This document shows, piece after piece, positions 13,825 to 15,474 of a stretch of 15,474 nt of DNA (positions are counted from its first letter, which is position 1; every line of letters starts with the position of its first letter). A program made the translations under genes and the position numbers. The notes beneath the pieces are model-generated. The model did no database searches. It was not told the DNA's origin and saw nothing but the letters and a program-made list of their open reading frames with translations. The DNA comes from CAYUYV01 sp964522525 (GTDB lineage: Bacteria > Pseudomonadota > Alphaproteobacteria > JAJFIK01), in assembly GCA_964522525.1 (NCBI GenBank), contig CAZFWG010000100.1, forward strand, positions 1 to 15,474, given 5' to 3'.

Positions 13825-14444
13825 GGGTAAAGGCTCCCTCGAGGCTGGGCATGTCAGAAATCATCCGGTACACCCATAAACTTCGCAGGTCAATCATCCA
13901 GCGGACCATCCGCAAGGCTCTCAGACTCGTGAACAACACGCGTCGATCGCCGATGGGGTTTGAGAAAGCGCGCATAGACGGTGGAGGCCGCGATTCGGTA
14001 GTCGCGCTTCAAAAAAACGTGTCCGTTGTCCGGGACCATGAGATCCACGACGGGCCGGCCATTGGCACACACCGATCGTTGGCGCCCGGGACGACAAGCG
14101 GGGATGTAACGAGCGTAGCGGCGTGGGCTGACGGAATTCCGGGGTGTATTTCGTGTGGGGATCATTGCGGCGGTGGCGCTCGGTGAGCCACTCAATCCCT
14201 ACGGCGCTGCATCTTGGATCCGATTCGTCCCCAGAAGCCTTGTCCTTCTGAAAGCGGGTCTCTTCCTGCAAGCCACCCAGGCATCATGAAAATTCGGTTC
14301 GCCGCGCGGGCTGGTGACATGGCATGAGCCTCAACACTGACACGGGCATGACATGTTGCTCTGATCTTTTAAGGGGAAGGAGCGACGCGGACGGCATCGT
14401 GGCCGAGGGCAGGTCTCCGGATAACGGCTTGAGAGGGGACGCCG
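13825..14444. other. 620-bp region without a convincing gene
   Basis: Short frames exist on both strands, but none shows a known motif, a good start and neighbour-like composition together. The most protein-like fragment is minus-strand, about 14060-13890, containing VVDLMVPDNGHVFLKRDYRI; it has no recognised family and could be a gene remnant. A perfect 10-base palindrome CGGAATTCCG lies at 14132-14141. The region must hold the promoter of lpxO, reading left, and of the antiporter gene, reading right. The right end supplies the antiporter's ribosome binding site. I see no tRNA, rRNA or insertion sequence. Confidence 0.5.
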
Positions 14445-15473
14445 GTGACGGACTGGGTGGGCAACATTCCCGGATGGACCGGGCTTGGCGCGTCGTTGTT
14501 TCTTTTGGGAATCGGTCTCGGGCTCCTTGTCTTATGCGGCGACTATCTGGTGACGGGCGCGGTCAAGCTCGCGGCCCGCTTCCGCATTCCTGTTTTCTTC
14601 ATCGGCCTCACGGTGGTCGCGTTCGGCACCTCCGCGCCGGAGCTGTTCGTGGCCATCAAGGCCGCGCTCGAGGGCTCGGACGGGGTGGTCTACGGCAATG
14701 TTGTCGGCAGCAATATCTGCAACATCCTGCTGGTCCTGGGCCTGCCGGCCCTGATTTTCACCATCTCGGCGGAAGAACAGAACCTGACCGTCGGCACCTT
14801 CATCATGCTGGCGTCGACGGTCCTCTTTGTTGTTCTGGTGTTGCCCGACCAGCGCGTGTCCCACCTTGAAGCCGGCATTCTTCTCGCCCTCCTGGCGGCG
14901 TTCCTGCTTTATTCCGCCACCCGCTCCGATGGCGGTGACGATGACGAGGTCGAGGAGATGGCCGGCGCCGCCCTGCCCTTTGGCCTGGCGGACACGCTCG
15001 GTTCCCTTGTGTTGTTGATCGCCGTCGCGACTCTGGGTCTTGCCCTGGGCGCGGAGTTGACCGTCAGTCAGGCCATTCTGATTTCAAGCCGCATTCCGGG
15101 TATCTCCCAGGAGGTCGTCGGCCTGACCGTCATTGCGCTCGGCACCTCCCTGCCGGAACTGGCCTGCACGCTTGCCGCCGCCCGGCGCAAGGAGTTCTCC
15201 GTGGGCTTCGGAAACATTCTGGGCAGCAATATCTTCAATATCCACGCGATCGTCGGTATCGCGACTTTGTTCACGGCCGCCGGGCTGATCGTGCCGCCGG
15301 AAGACGAAGTGGGGCACGTGCTCGAAGCGGATCTCGTGATCCTTGTGGCCGCGTCGAGCCTTGCGGCCTTCTATATTGCCGGCAAGAATCCCAATATCGA
15401 CAGACTCTCCGGGCTCCTCCTGTTCAGCTGCTACCTGCTGTTCCTGCTCTATCTGATTGCGCCCGTGATGTGA
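14445..15473 (+). CDS. Calcium/sodium antiporter (CaCA family, YrbG-like)
   Basis: A 342-residue inner-membrane exchanger with about ten helices and the internal duplication of the family. The first alpha repeat has GLTVVAFGTSAPEL at 54-67 and GNVVGSN at 84-90; the second has GLTVIALGTSLPEL at 226-239 and GNILGSN at 256-262. The acidic and polar residues in these motifs form the cation site. A short acidic loop (DGGDDDEVEE, 162-171) separates the halves and could bind cations, though it is far shorter than a eukaryotic regulatory loop. Direction and ion preference are inferred from the family; K+-dependent relatives exist. The GTG at 14445 is chosen because GAGGGG lies about 6 bases upstream and it opens just before the first helix. 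The gene is complete, stopping one base before the window ends. Confidence 0.95.
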   Translation: MTDWVGNIPGWTGLGASLFLLGIGLGLLVLCGDYLVTGAVKLAARFRIPVFFIGLTVVAFGTSAPELFVAIKAALEGSDGVVYGNVVGSNICNILLVLGLPALIFTISAEEQNLTVGTFIMLASTVLFVVLVLPDQRVSHLEAGILLALLAAFLLYSATRSDGGDDDEVEEMAGAALPFGLADTLGSLVLLIAVATLGLALGAELTVSQAILISSRIPGISQEVVGLTVIALGTSLPELACTLAAARRKEFSVGFGNILGSNIFNIHAIVGIATLFTAAGLIVPPEDEVGHVLEADLVILVAASSLAAFYIAGKNPNIDRLSGLLLFSCYLLFLLYLIAPVM

Positions 15474-15474
15474 G

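Noticed and set aside
13806..14271. Several 100-126 codon frames on both strands between lpxO and the antiporter
   Set aside because: They overlap one another in different frames, lack convincing starts and show no motifs.
1..15474. CRISPR array, insertion sequence, integrase, toxin-antitoxin or defence genes
   Set aside because: No regularly spaced repeats, terminal inverted repeats, transposase or defence domains were seen on either strand; the genes are ordinary chromosomal families.

Overview
This is a high-GC chromosomal window, clearly above 60% GC by eye. The gene families and gene order point to an alphaproteobacterium. The best markers are the rlpA / D-Ala-D-Ala carboxypeptidase / tmk / holB / tatD / MBL-hydrolase run, a DUF4892-OmpA protein, and a chemoreceptor with an alphaproteobacterial-type multi-pass membrane sensor. 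The order cannot be fixed from this sequence alone. Position 11576-11675 is exactly 100 N, a scaffolding gap that interrupts one gene.

Layout. (1) 1-3204, plus strand: a secreted DUF4892-OmpA envelope protein, then a small single-pass membrane protein whose end overlaps the start of a methyl-accepting chemotaxis protein. (2) 3215-9120, minus strand: a tightly packed housekeeping run read as rlpA, D-Ala-D-Ala carboxypeptidase, tmk, holB, tatD, MBL hydrolase, with 11-17 base overlaps at dac/tmk and tmk/holB. It joins septal peptidoglycan processing, dTMP phosphorylation, the clamp-loader delta-prime subunit and two metallohydrolases. (3) 9153-10532, plus: a MmgE/PrpD family protein with no methylcitrate-cycle neighbours. 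(4) 10578-12043, minus: a small secreted protein of unknown function with a good intrinsic terminator, and an AraC-family regulator broken by the N gap. (5) 12083-12804: two small multi-pass membrane proteins facing each other and overlapping by 13 bases. (6) 12889-13824, minus: LpxO, the lipid A 2-hydroxylase. (7) 13825-14444: a 620-base stretch with no convincing gene. (8) 14445-15473, plus: a CaCA-family calcium/sodium antiporter ending at the window edge.

Much of the window concerns the cell envelope (OmpA-type protein, RlpA, carboxypeptidase, LpxO, antiporter, several small membrane proteins). I see no mobile element, phage, CRISPR array, toxin-antitoxin pair or defence cassette, and no clearly new system. 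The items most worth following are the conflicting start signals and cysteine-rich leader of rlpA, the overlapping small-protein/chemoreceptor pair and its membrane histidines, the resemblance between the two convergent small membrane proteins beside an AraC regulator, the apparent absence of metG from its usual place, and a partial 15-base repeat at the edge of the assembly gap.
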